Positions 55,778 through 64,000 of a stretch of DNA of 64,000 nt are shown here, one piece after another. The notes below the pieces were generated by a model. It made no database searches. It was not told where the DNA came from and saw nothing but the letters and a program-made list of their open reading frames with translations. How positions within the stretch are numbered: the first letter of the stretch is position 1; every line of letters starts with the position of its first letter. This DNA comes from Geotalea toluenoxydans JCM 15764. Lineage in GTDB: Bacteria; Desulfobacterota; Desulfuromonadia; Geobacterales; Geobacteraceae. A program made the translations under genes and the position numbers. The stretch is from assembly GCF_001311985.1 (NCBI RefSeq), contig NZ_BBCJ01000007.1, positions 1 through 64,000 of the forward strand. Reading direction: 5' to 3'.

Positions 55778-55850
55778 CTGTACACCTCGTATTTTCAGCA
55801 GCTTACGTTAATGAATTTAATAAATGCTTGATTTGCCGACGATCTACTTC

Positions 55851-55866
55851 TGCATCAGCTATGCCA
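55851..55866 (-). promoter_or_regulatory. Sigma-54-like promoter of the pilY1 operon
   Basis: On the minus strand tggcatagctgatgca keeps the invariant GG and GC with 10 bases between them (consensus TGGCAC-N5-TTGCA). It lies 74 bases before the pilY1 ATG. Pilin genes of this group are often under RpoN and PilR. The gap 55778-56134 shows no gene and no other clear signal. Confidence 0.55.
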
Positions 55867-56134
55867 CCGGGACAATTTGCGTTTGGCATTAGTATTGAGG
55901 GGATTACACGGAAAGATCCTCTTTCCCTATGTCATGGTATGCATTTTTTTTACAGTGAAAGGTCAAAAAGGTGACATTTTTGCGTCGTCAATGAATTGTG
56001 CTATAAAGAGGCAGGCAAGAAAGACCCTGTCGGATGGCGCGTTGCAGGTGGAAGGATGCTGAAGCGCGTGCTGGAATAGATCCGCAACCAATTGATGTGA
56101 CACTAATATTCTAAAAATTTCAGGAGGATAAACT

Positions 56135-56995
56135 ATGAAGAGACTTGTACTGGGGATACTGCTCTCTTTCTCTGTCAGCACCGGAGCTTCTGCCGAGTCA
56201 TCGGTCTGGAAGGCGCAAAGGGATAATTCCACCATCTATCTGGGTGGAACCTGCCATGTCCTGCGCGAGTCCGATTATCCGCTGCCGCCGGAATTTGAAA
56301 AGGCTTACAAGGCATCGGAAACTGTGGTCTTCGAGACAGACATCGCTAAACTCCAGGATCCATCAATGCAACAGCAGTTGCTGGTAAAGGCCATGTATAC
56401 CGACGGCAGCACCGTTGATAAACACCTGTCACCCAAGGTATATGGCCAGCTCAGCTCCTTTTGTGAAACTAACGGCATTCCCATCAAGGCCTTCAGCCAG
56501 TTCAAGCCGGCGATGATAATGTTGACGCTGACGGTCATTGAGCTTAAGAAATTGGGAGCTACCGAAGAGGGGGTGGACCAGTTTTTCCACAGCCTGGCCA
56601 ATAGGGACAAGAAACCCGTGGAGGGACTTGAGACGGTTGAGGAGCAAATTGAGTACATCACCACCATGGCCGATGGCAGCGAAGATGATTTCGTACTCCA
56701 CTCCCTGAAGGATATGAAGACCATGGAAGAGCAGTTCGGTAATCTTGCAGCTGCATGGCGCAAGGGGGATGGCCGGAAACTGGACGAGTTGATGGTCAAT
56801 GATCTCAAATCACGGCAGCCGCAGCTCTACAAGAGATTAATCACCGATCGCAACAGAAACTGGCTTCCCATGATCGACGCCTATCTAAAAACGCCCCGGA
56901 CTGAATTCATCCTGGTCGGTGTAGGCCACCTGGTGGGGCCGGAGGGGATCATAGAGGCGTTGAAGAAAAAGGGGTATAAGGTGGAAAAGCTCTAA
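56135..56995 (+). CDS. TraB/GumN family protein
   Basis: Intact, 286 residues, with CAGGAGG upstream. Signal peptide (LGILLSFSVSTGASA-E). The two metal-binding motifs of the family are present: IYLGGTCHV (G-x-x-H) near residue 37 and ILVGVGHLVGPEG (G-x-G-H) near residue 263. Members are Tiki-like metalloproteases or erythromycin-esterase-like hydrolases of the envelope. A GumN role in polysaccharide export is only historical. Confidence 0.9.
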   Translation: MKRLVLGILLSFSVSTGASAESSVWKAQRDNSTIYLGGTCHVLRESDYPLPPEFEKAYKASETVVFETDIAKLQDPSMQQQLLVKAMYTDGSTVDKHLSPKVYGQLSSFCETNGIPIKAFSQFKPAMIMLTLTVIELKKLGATEEGVDQFFHSLANRDKKPVEGLETVEEQIEYITTMADGSEDDFVLHSLKDMKTMEEQFGNLAAAWRKGDGRKLDELMVNDLKSRQPQLYKRLITDRNRNWLPMIDAYLKTPRTEFILVGVGHLVGPEGIIEALKKKGYKVEKL

Positions 56996-57018
56996 AATAA
57001 ATATTCCGACATGCCAAT

Positions 57019-57052
57019 AAAAAGGCCACCGTTTCCGGCGGCCTTTTTTATT
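57019..57052. terminator. Bidirectional terminator
   Basis: aaaggccaccg (57021-57031) pairs with cggcggccttt (57036-57046) with one mismatch, followed by tttt and preceded by aataaaa. It serves the converging gumN-like and ettA genes. Confidence 0.85.
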
Positions 57053-58731
57053 TATGCCCTGGTCAGCTGGCGGTACTTGATGCGGTGGGGCTGATCGGCG
57101 GCGGTGCCCAGGCGGGCGTGGCGGTCTTCCTCATACTCGGAGTAGTTTCCCTCGAACCAGACCACCTTGCTTTCTCCCTCGAAAGCGAGGATATGGGTGG
57201 CAATGCGGTCCAGGAACCAGCGGTCATGGCTGATGACCACGGCACAGCCGGCGAAATTCTCCAGTGCTTCTTCCAGCGCCCGCATGGTGTTCACGTCCAG
57301 GTCGTTGGTCGGTTCGTCAAGAAGGATGACGTTGCCCCCATCCTTGAGCATCTTTGCCAGGTGGACCCGGTTCCGCTCGCCGCCGGAAAGCAGGCCGACT
57401 TTTTTCTGCTGGTCGGCTCCGGAGAAGTTGAAGCGGGAGACGTAGGCGCGGGAATTGACCGTCTGCTTGCCCAGCTGGATCTGGTCCTGGCCGTCGGAAA
57501 TGGCTTCCCAGATGGTCTGTTCAGGGTTGAGGTTGTCGCGGCTCTGGTCCACGTAGGCAAGCTTGACCGTCTCGCCGATGCGGATGGTGCCGCTGTCCGG
57601 TTGCTCCTGATTGGTGATCATGCGGAAGAGGGTGGTCTTACCGGCGCCGTTGGGACCGATGATGCCGACGATGCCGCCGGGGGGGAGGCGGAAGGTCATT
57701 CCCTCCACCAGGAGCCGGTCCCCGTAAGCCTTGTTGACATTGTCTGCTTCCACTACGATGTCGCCAAGTCTCGGCCCGGGCGGAATGTAAATTTCCAGAT
57801 CCTTGGCCCGCTTTTCGCTCTCCTGGGTGAGGAGCTGCTCGTAGGATGAAATACGTGCCTTGCCCTTGGCATGGCGGCCCTTGGGGGACATCTTGATCCA
57901 TTCCAGCTCCCGCTGCAGGGTTTTCTGGCGTTCGGTCTCGGCCTTTTCCTCCTGGGCCAGGCGCTGCTGCTTCTGCTCCAGCCAGGAAGAATAGTTCCCC
58001 TGCCATGGTATTCCCTGGCCCCGGTCCAGCTCAAGGATCCAGCCGGCAACATTGTCCAGGAAGTAGCGGTCATGGGTGACGGCGATAATGGTGCCGGCAT
58101 AGCGCTGCAGGTGATGCTCAAGCCAGGCGACCGATTCCGCATCCAGGTGGTTGGTCGGCTCGTCAAGGAGGAGGATGTCCGGTTTCTGCAACAGAAGCCG
58201 GCACAGAGCCACGCGGCGCTTCTCCCCACCGGACAGTACTTTAACCGGGGTGTCGCCGGCCGGGCAGCGCAGGGCATCCATGGCCATTTCCAGCCGTGCA
58301 TCCAGGTCCCAGGCATCCAGATGGTCCAGCTTTTCCTGCACCTCGGCCTGTCGTTCTACAAGTTTGTCGAAATCGGCATCGGGCTCGCCGAACTTGGCGG
58401 TGATTTCGTTAAACTCGTTGAGGAGGTCAACAGTCTCCTGCACCCCCTGCTCGACGATCTCCCTGACCGTCTTTCCTTCGTCCAGCCGGGGCTCCTGCTC
58501 CAGAAAGCCGACGGTGTACCCGGCGGAGAGTACGGCTTTGCCGTTGAAATCCTTATCGACACCGGCCAGGATGCGGAGCAACGAACTTTTTCCCGAGCCG
58601 TTCAGACCGAGAACGCCGATCTTGGCGCCGTAGAAATAGGAAAGGTAGATGTCCTTCAGTACCGGTTTTTTATCGTAGAATTTGCTGACGCCGATCATCG
58701 AGTAAATGACCTTGTTGGGTTCGATAGCCAT
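57052..58731 (-). CDS. ettA: ABC-F protein, energy-dependent translational throttle EttA
   Basis: Intact, 559 residues. Two ATPase domains: Walker [10 protein letters not shown] and GPNGAGKTT, signatures [15 protein letters not shown] and [15 protein letters not shown], Walker [13 protein letters not shown] and [12 protein letters not shown]. The linker between them ([22 protein letters not shown]) is EttA-like. EttA binds the ribosomal E site and senses the ADP/ATP ratio at the first peptide bond. Length fits the 555-residue family exactly. Confidence 0.95.
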   Translation of the reverse strand: MAIEPNKVIYSMIGVSKFYDKKPVLKDIYLSYFYGAKIGVLGLNGSGKSSLLRILAGVDKDFNGKAVLSAGYTVGFLEQEPRLDEGKTVREIVEQGVQETVDLLNEFNEITAKFGEPDADFDKLVERQAEVQEKLDHLDAWDLDARLEMAMDALRCPAGDTPVKVLSGGEKRRVALCRLLLQKPDILLLDEPTNHLDAESVAWLEHHLQRYAGTIIAVTHDRYFLDNVAGWILELDRGQGIPWQGNYSSWLEQKQQRLAQEEKAETERQKTLQRELEWIKMSPKGRHAKGKARISSYEQLLTQESEKRAKDLEIYIPPGPRLGDIVVEADNVNKAYGDRLLVEGMTFRLPPGGIVGIIGPNGAGKTTLFRMITNQEQPDSGTIRIGETVKLAYVDQSRDNLNPEQTIWEAISDGQDQIQLGKQTVNSRAYVSRFNFSGADQQKKVGLLSGGERNRVHLAKMLKDGGNVILLDEPTNDLDVNTMRALEEALENFAGCAVVISHDRWFLDRIATHILAFEGESKVVWFEGNYSEYEEDRHARLGTAADQPHRIKYRQLTRA

Positions 58732-58927
58732 ATAGGTTTTCTTTATTCCTCCTCACAATTGAATGGCCTCATTTTTACACGTGCTTCAATGTGCCTGTCA
58801 ACATCTCTTTGCCCATGCATCGCACAGCTCTCCCACCGGCTTTTTCCTTGACTAAAGTAGAGCAAATACGTTAATTTGTCGGTTTGGAAAACCGTCAAGA
58901 AGGCTTTTTTCATGAAAGGCGAGAACC

Positions 58928-60411
58928 GTGGCAACTGAAGAACTGAGTGAATTGTTGTTGCAGAGAAGACGCAAGGTTGACAGCATGTGGGAAGCAGGGA
59001 TCAATCCCTATCCCAACGATTTCAGACCCGAACACACTTCGGCCGATCTTGTTGCCGCTTATGGCAATGTGCAGGAGATTGAGGCCGATCCGCAGCATTT
59101 TATCGTTGCCGGGAGGATCATAGCCCGTCGTTCCTTCGGCAAGGCTGCCTTCGTGCAGCTGCAGGACCGCAAGGGGCGTTTCCAGCTTTATGTGAAGAAA
59201 GATGCGGTTGGAGCGGAAGTCTTCGAGCAGTTCGAATCTTTCGATATAGGCGATATCGTCGGCGCGACCGGTTATCCCTTTCGCACCAAGACCGGGGAGC
59301 TTTCCCTCCATGTTGAGCAGATCAGGCTCCTTACCAAGTCACTCTTGCCGTTACCCGAGAAGTTCCACGGCCTTACCGATGTGGAGACCCGCTATCGCCA
59401 GCGGTATGTGGACCTGATCGTCAATCCCGAGGTCCGGGAACTGTTCGTCAAACGCTCCAGGGTCATTAACCTGATCCGCGAGTTCATGGTGAAGAATGAC
59501 TTTCTGGAAGTGGAAACGCCGATGATGCAGCAGATCCCCGGTGGAGCCACGGCGCGTCCCTTTGTCACCCATCACAATGCCCTGGATATGGAGCTCTTTC
59601 TCCGCATCGCCCCTGAGCTCTACCTGAAAAGGCTGGTGTAGGTGGCCTTGACCGGGTTTTCGAGATCAACCGCAACTTCCGCAACGAGGGAATCTCCGTT
59701 CGCCACAATCCGGAATTCACCATGATGGAGTTCTACCAGGCCTATGCCACCTTTGAAGACCTGATGAACTACACCGAGGAGTTGCTCTGCCATGTGGCGC
59801 AGAATGTCCTCGGCACCCTTGATTTCAGCTACCAGGGGACGCCGATCAGCTTTCAGCGGCCGTGGAAACGCTTCACCGTCAAGGAGGCAATCCTGGAGTA
59901 CGGCGACATCGATGCCAAATCCCTGGAGGATCGGGACATGGCCTATGCCTACGCCAAAAAGATCGGCCTAGATCTGCCCGAAGATATTGGTTACGGCAAG
60001 CTCATTACCGAAATATTCGAGGAAGTGGCGGAAACGAAACTGATCCAGCCTACCTTCATCACCGCGTACCCCACCGAGGTTTCCCCCCTGTCGCGGAAAA
60101 GCGACCACGACCCGGAGATCGTCGACCGCTTCGAGTTTTTCTGTGCCGGTCGCGAAATGGCCAATGCCTTTTCCGAGCTTAACGATCCAGTGGACCAGAA
60201 GGAGCGCTTTCTTGCCCAGGTTGCTGCCAAGGCCAAGGGGGATGAAGAGGCCCATTACATGGATGAGGATTACATCAGGGCGCTGGAATACGGCATGCCT
60301 CCCACTGCAGGGGAGGGTATCGGTATTGACCGGCTGGTGATGCTTCTTTGCGATGCTCCCTCCATCCGCGATGTAATTCTCTTTCCCCAACTGCGAAAAG
60401 AAGTAAAATAA
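58928..60411 (+). CDS. lysS: Lysyl-tRNA synthetase (class II), frameshifted
   Basis: GTG start with AAAGGCGAG upstream. The N-terminal OB fold binds the anticodon ([20 protein letters not shown]). Class II motifs: motif 1 around [26 protein letters not shown], motif 2 [22 protein letters not shown] and motif 3 [15 protein letters not shown] is missing near 59637 (ctggtg-taggtgg); restoring it gives [20 protein letters not shown] and 494 residues. As the only visible lysS and an essential enzyme, a true break is unlikely. Confidence 0.95.
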
Positions 60412-60413
60412 TG

Positions 60414-60439
60414 ATGAATTGCCCGGCAATTCATTTTTT
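60414..60439 (+). terminator. Hairpin with T run between lysS and lolC
   Basis: atgaattgc (60414-60422), loop ccg, gcaattcat (60426-60434), then ttttt. A perfect 9-bp stem with three-base loop. The lolC start is only 18 bases further, so it may be an attenuator rather than a full stop. Confidence 0.8.
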
Positions 60440-60456
60440 GAGGATATAAAATAAAC

Positions 60457-61730
60457 ATGCCTTTTGAACTCTTCATCGGTCTCCGTTATCTGAAGGCGAA
60501 ACGCAAGGCGACCTTCATCTCGCTGATCACGCTTATTTCCGTTGCCGGCGTGGCACTGGGGGTAATGGCGCTGATCATAGTCCTTGCCGTCATGACCGGT
60601 TTTGAAGAAGACCTCAAAGAGAAGATTCTCGGCACCAACGCCATATAGTAGTGCTGAAAAGCGGCGAGGGAATAGAAGACCATCAGCAGCTGATGGACCG
60701 GTTGAAAAAATTCAGGGGCGTAGTTGCAACCACACCGTTCATTTACAGCCAGGTGATGCTGACCACCGGCAAAAATGTATCGGGGGTGGTGCTGCGTGGG
60801 GTGGATACCAAGACCGATGCCCAGGTAACCAATCTGCACAAGGCGGTGGTTGAGGGCAACCTGGTTGACTTGGATCGCCGGGCACCGTTGCCGTTGAAGG
60901 GTGACGAATCACCATTGCCGGGAATTGTAATCGGCAAGGAGTTGGCCAAGAACCTCAACCTTTTTCTCGGCGACAGCGTCAATGTAGTCTCTCCCATGGG
61001 TAATATCACACCGCTGGGCATGATGCCGAAGATGAAGCGTTTTCGCCTGGTGGGTATCTTCAACACCGGTATGTTCGAATATGATTCTACCCTGGCCTAT
61101 GTGGGGCTTGGTGAAGCGCAGGATTTCCTCGGCCTGGGCTCGGCCGTTACCGGCATCCAACTTAAGGTTGCCGATGTGTACAAGACCGGTGAAATTACAC
61201 GCAGGATCAATCAGGAACTGGGCTTTCCTTATTTTGCCAGGGACTGGATGCAGATGAACAAAAACATTCTCTTCGCCCTCCGGACGGAAAAAGTGGTCAT
61301 GTTCATCATTCTTACCCTGATCGTCCTGGTGGCCGCCTTCGGCATTGCTTCAACCCTGTTCATGGTGGTCATGGAGAAGACACGGGACATCGCCATTCTC
61401 AAATCCATGGGGGCTACCAGCAGAAGCGTCATGCGCATTTTCGTCTTCGAGGGACTTATCATCGGTTTTTTCGGTACGGCCATCGGCGTTCTCGGGGGGC
61501 TGCTTGTGGCCCTTAACCTGGAGCCGATCGTCAATACGGTGCAAAAGCTGACCGGCTTCCAGTTTTTCAGCAAGGATATTTATTATCTGGACCATTTCCC
61601 TTCGCTGGTCATCCCATCGGATGTGATACTCATTTCAGTCACAGCCATCGTCATATCTTTCGTTGCAACCCTTTACCCGTCATGGCAGGCATCGAGACTT
61701 TCTCCGGCGGAGGCGCTCCGCTATGAGTAA
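60457..61730 (+). CDS. lolC: Lipoprotein-releasing permease LolC/LolE, frameshifted
   Basis: ATG 60457. [36 protein letters not shown] is the LolC/E N terminus. A periplasmic domain (about residues 50-270) and three C-terminal helices with [18 protein letters not shown] and PAEALRYE follow. A C is missing near 60645 (aacgcc-atata; restored GTNAHIVVLKS). 424 residues. With LolD it extracts lipoproteins from the inner membrane. Only one permease gene is present here, so it may be the LolF-like single type. Confidence 0.9.
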
Positions 61731-62394
61731 TCTGCTGGAGGTCAGTGACCTGTATAAATCTTACGGCAGTGGTGCGGGCAAGGTGGAGGTGCTGAAGGGA
61801 ATCAGCCTGAATGTAACTGCCGGTGAAACCATCGCCCTGGTAGGGGCTTCGGGGGCAGGCAAGAGCACGCTGATGCATGTGCTCGGCACCATCGATACCC
61901 CCACCTCCGGTGTGGTAAAATTCGATGGCGAGGAGATATTCAAGCTGGGGGGCGCTGCCCTCGCGTCATTCAGAAATCTCTCCATAGGATTCGTCTTCCA
62001 GTTTCACCATCTCTTGCCGGAATTCACCGCCCTGGAGAATGCGATGATGCCGCTTCTGATCGGCGGCACTAAGCGGAGCGAAGCGGAACCCATCGCTGCC
62101 GGCCTTTTACGCGATGTGGGGCTGTCCCACCGCCTGACCCATAAGCCGGGGGAGCTTTCCGGCGGCGAGCAGCAGCGGGTGGCAATCGCCCGTGCCCTGG
62201 TCCGTTCACCAAAGCTGCTTCTGGCCGACGAACCGACGGGTAATCTTGATATGAAAACCAGTGACGAGGTCCATGATCTCTTGATGGACATTCATGTCAA
62301 AAGGGGACTTACCCTGATCATTGTTACCCACAATGAAAAGCTGGCGGCCAAGATGGCCAGGACCATCCGCATGGTTGATGGCAGGATCAGCTGA
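61723..62394 (+). CDS. lolD: Lipoprotein-releasing ATPase LolD
   Basis: Intact, 223 residues, overlapping lolC by 8 bases. Walker [10 protein letters not shown], LolD-typical [10 protein letters not shown], signature [15 protein letters not shown], Walker [13 protein letters not shown] and H-loop IVTHNEKLA. It powers LolC in releasing lipoproteins to LolA. Confidence 0.95.
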   Translation: MSNLLEVSDLYKSYGSGAGKVEVLKGISLNVTAGETIALVGASGAGKSTLMHVLGTIDTPTSGVVKFDGEEIFKLGGAALASFRNLSIGFVFQFHHLLPEFTALENAMMPLLIGGTKRSEAEPIAAGLLRDVGLSHRLTHKPGELSGGEQQRVAIARALVRSPKLLLADEPTGNLDMKTSDEVHDLLMDIHVKRGLTLIIVTHNEKLAAKMARTIRMVDGRIS

Positions 62395-62446
62395 TCAGAA
62401 CATCTGTTGTTCAATTTAACGACTGACCGACTTTTTCGGGGGATGC

Positions 62447-64000
62447 TTGTTACGGATAGCCAATAGACTTCTTTTTCTGATGACAATGATTGCCATCTTC
62501 TGTGGTTCAGCTTTTGCCGATGGGGAAAAAATCTCCCAGCTGCAGATCAAGGGAAACCGCAGGATCGAATCCGCTGCCATACAGAAGGTAATCAAGGTGA
62601 AGGAGGGTGATACCCTCTTTGCCGACAAGGTGGACAGTGATGTCCGTGCCATCTATAAGCTGGGCTATTTCGAAGACGTGAAGGCATCCCTGGACAAGAC
62701 CGATGCAGGGGCCACTCTAACCTACCAGGTGACGGAAAAACCGGTGGTGCGAGAGGTAAGGATCGAAGGCAACAAGGAACTTTCCGTCGACAAGATCAAG
62801 GAAGCCCTTGAGATCAAGCAGAACACGATTTTTACCCCGAAGGATCTGACGAAGAGCATCAGTAAGGTAAAAAGCTCTATGCAGACGAAGGGTATTATCT
62901 TGCTGAAATAGGCAGCAGCGTTGAGAAGCGTTCGGCTACTGAAATCAGGATTGTGCTGAAAATAAATGAGGGTAAAAAGGTCCTGATAAAGACCATCCGC
63001 TTTGAGGGCAACAAGGCTTTCTCCGACAGAAGACTGAAAAAGGCCATGGAGACCTCGGAACGTTGGATTTTCTCCTGGCTCACCGGCGCAGGCACCTATA
63101 AGGAAGAGGTGCTGAAGAACGATGCCAATCTCATTTCGGACCTTTATTTCAATGATGGCTATATAAACGTCAAGGTCGGGGAACCTGCGGTCCGCGTTCT
63201 GGATGACAAAAGCGGCCTGGAGGTGCTGATCGGCATCACCGAAGGGGACCAGTACAAGGTGGGAACGCTGGGATTCAAGGGGGACATGCTGGACTCCCAG
63301 GAGAGTTTCTCCAAGATGCTGAAAATCAAAAGCGGAGAGGTCTTCAACCGCAGTACCTTGAGAACGGATGTTTTCACCCTGACCGATTTCTATGCCGACA
63401 AGGGCTATGCCTTTGCCAATATAACTCCTCTGACCAAGGTCAATCCTGAAGCAAAGATCATCGACATCACCTTTGATATGGAAAAAGGTGAAAAGGTATA
63501 TATCGACCGCATCAATATCAGCGGCAACACCAAGACCCGCGACAAGGTCATCCGCCGGGAATTGAAATTTGCCGAAGGTGATCTCTACGGATCTACCCCC
63601 TTGAAGCGGAGCAAGCAGAACCTGATGAACCTTGGTTTTTTCGAAGAAGCCAACCTGGTCACGGCTAAGGGAAGTGCCGATAACAAGCTTGATCTGAATG
63701 TGGATGTGAAGGAAAAAGCTACCGGCACCTTCAGTATCGGTGCAGGCTACAGTTCCCTTGACGGGATTATCGGTCAGGGCTCCGTTCAGGAGGCGAACTT
63801 TCTCGGCTTGGGCTTAAGGCTACGCTTTCGGCTTCCCTTGGCGCCAAAACCCAGACCTACAATGTGGGACTGACCGATCCATATTTCCTTGACACCAGAT
63901 GGACTGTCGGTGCTGATATTTATCGCACCGAACGGGACTATACGGATTTTTCCCGGCGGGTTACCGGTGGCGACATCAAGGGGGGCTATCCCCTGAGCGA
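62447..64000 (+). CDS. bamA: Outer membrane assembly factor BamA (3' truncated by window), frameshifted
   Basis: TTG 62447 with GGGGG upstream gives a signal peptide (MTMIAIFCGSAFA-DG). POTRA domains follow: ISQLQIKGNRRIESAAIQKVI, VREVRIEGNKELSVDKIKEAL, IRFEGNKAFSDRRLKKAM, YKVGTLGFKGDM and INISGNTKTRDKVIRRELKFAEGD, that is, five repeats. The barrel then begins (FSIGAGYSSLDGIIGQGSVQEANFLG). An A is missing near 62874 in a run of A (restored KVKKLYADEGYYLAEI) and another base near 63812. It inserts beta-barrel proteins. It follows lolCD as in many Geobacter genomes. Confidence 0.95.

Noticed and set aside
55877-56062. 61-residue frame on the plus strand before the GumN-like gene
   Set aside because: No ribosome site or family, and it overlaps the intergenic promoter region of the pil operon.
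57085-57849. Long open frame opposite ettA
   Set aside because: It is the GC-driven shadow of a conserved, intact gene on the other strand.

Overview
The window reads as a piece of a GC-rich Desulfuromonadia (Geobacter/Geotalea-like) chromosome. This rests on gene content and style: minor pilins with a PilY1 tip protein, lolCD-bamA, M16 peptidase pairs, bioF-bioH-bioC beside hisI-hisG, many ECF sigma factors and abundant structured intergenic repeats. The assignment is inferred from protein families, not from a marker gene.

Layout. 1-3.8 kb: an FtsX-type permease, a LolA-like sorting protein and a beta-barrel-like outer membrane protein. 3.8-8.9 kb: an FMN-binding protein, three alpha/beta hydrolases and a retropepsin/PDZ lipoprotein. 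8.9-15.2 kb: an accessory block of small, mostly AT-richer, same-strand genes separated by attC-like imperfect inverted repeats. It looks like an integron cassette array without an integrase in view and is partly invaded by REP-like repeats. Its first gene encodes six treble-clef/zinc-ribbon repeats joined to a C-terminal domain with a HEPN-type R-x4-H motif, the best candidate here for an undescribed (possibly defence) protein. 15.2-37.5 kb: methyltransferases, alpha/beta hydrolases, GNATs, MerR/AraC/ArsR/GlxA regulators and three ECF sigma factors. Two paralogous sigma factors each precede an alpha/beta hydrolase (one a clear LinB-like haloalkane dehalogenase) and share a matching ECF-type promoter in between. 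Three copies of a 160-180 bp repeat with covarying end arms lie in this region. 37.6-43.5 kb: a tiny RCKP rubredoxin-like protein, an M16 peptidase pair, a GAF/HD-GYP protein and a membrane metallophosphoesterase. 43.5-47.8 kb: biotin (bioFHC) and histidine (hisI, hisG) genes. 47.9-55.9 kb (minus strand): a pilY1-fimT-pilV-pilW-pilX operon behind a sigma-54-like promoter. 56-64 kb: a GumN/TraB protein, ettA, lysS, lolC, lolD and the start of bamA.

Sequence quality dominates any reading of this window. More than 25 genes, including lysS, bamA, lolC and hisG, are broken by net loss of one or two bases. Restoring the missing bases gives whole-codon lengths and family-typical proteins almost every time, and I saw no case that needs an insertion to explain it. 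I therefore annotate these as full-length CDS with suspected deletion errors, not as pseudogenes. The one exception is the DJ-1/PfpI cassette at 11.66 kb, which is truly cut by repeats.
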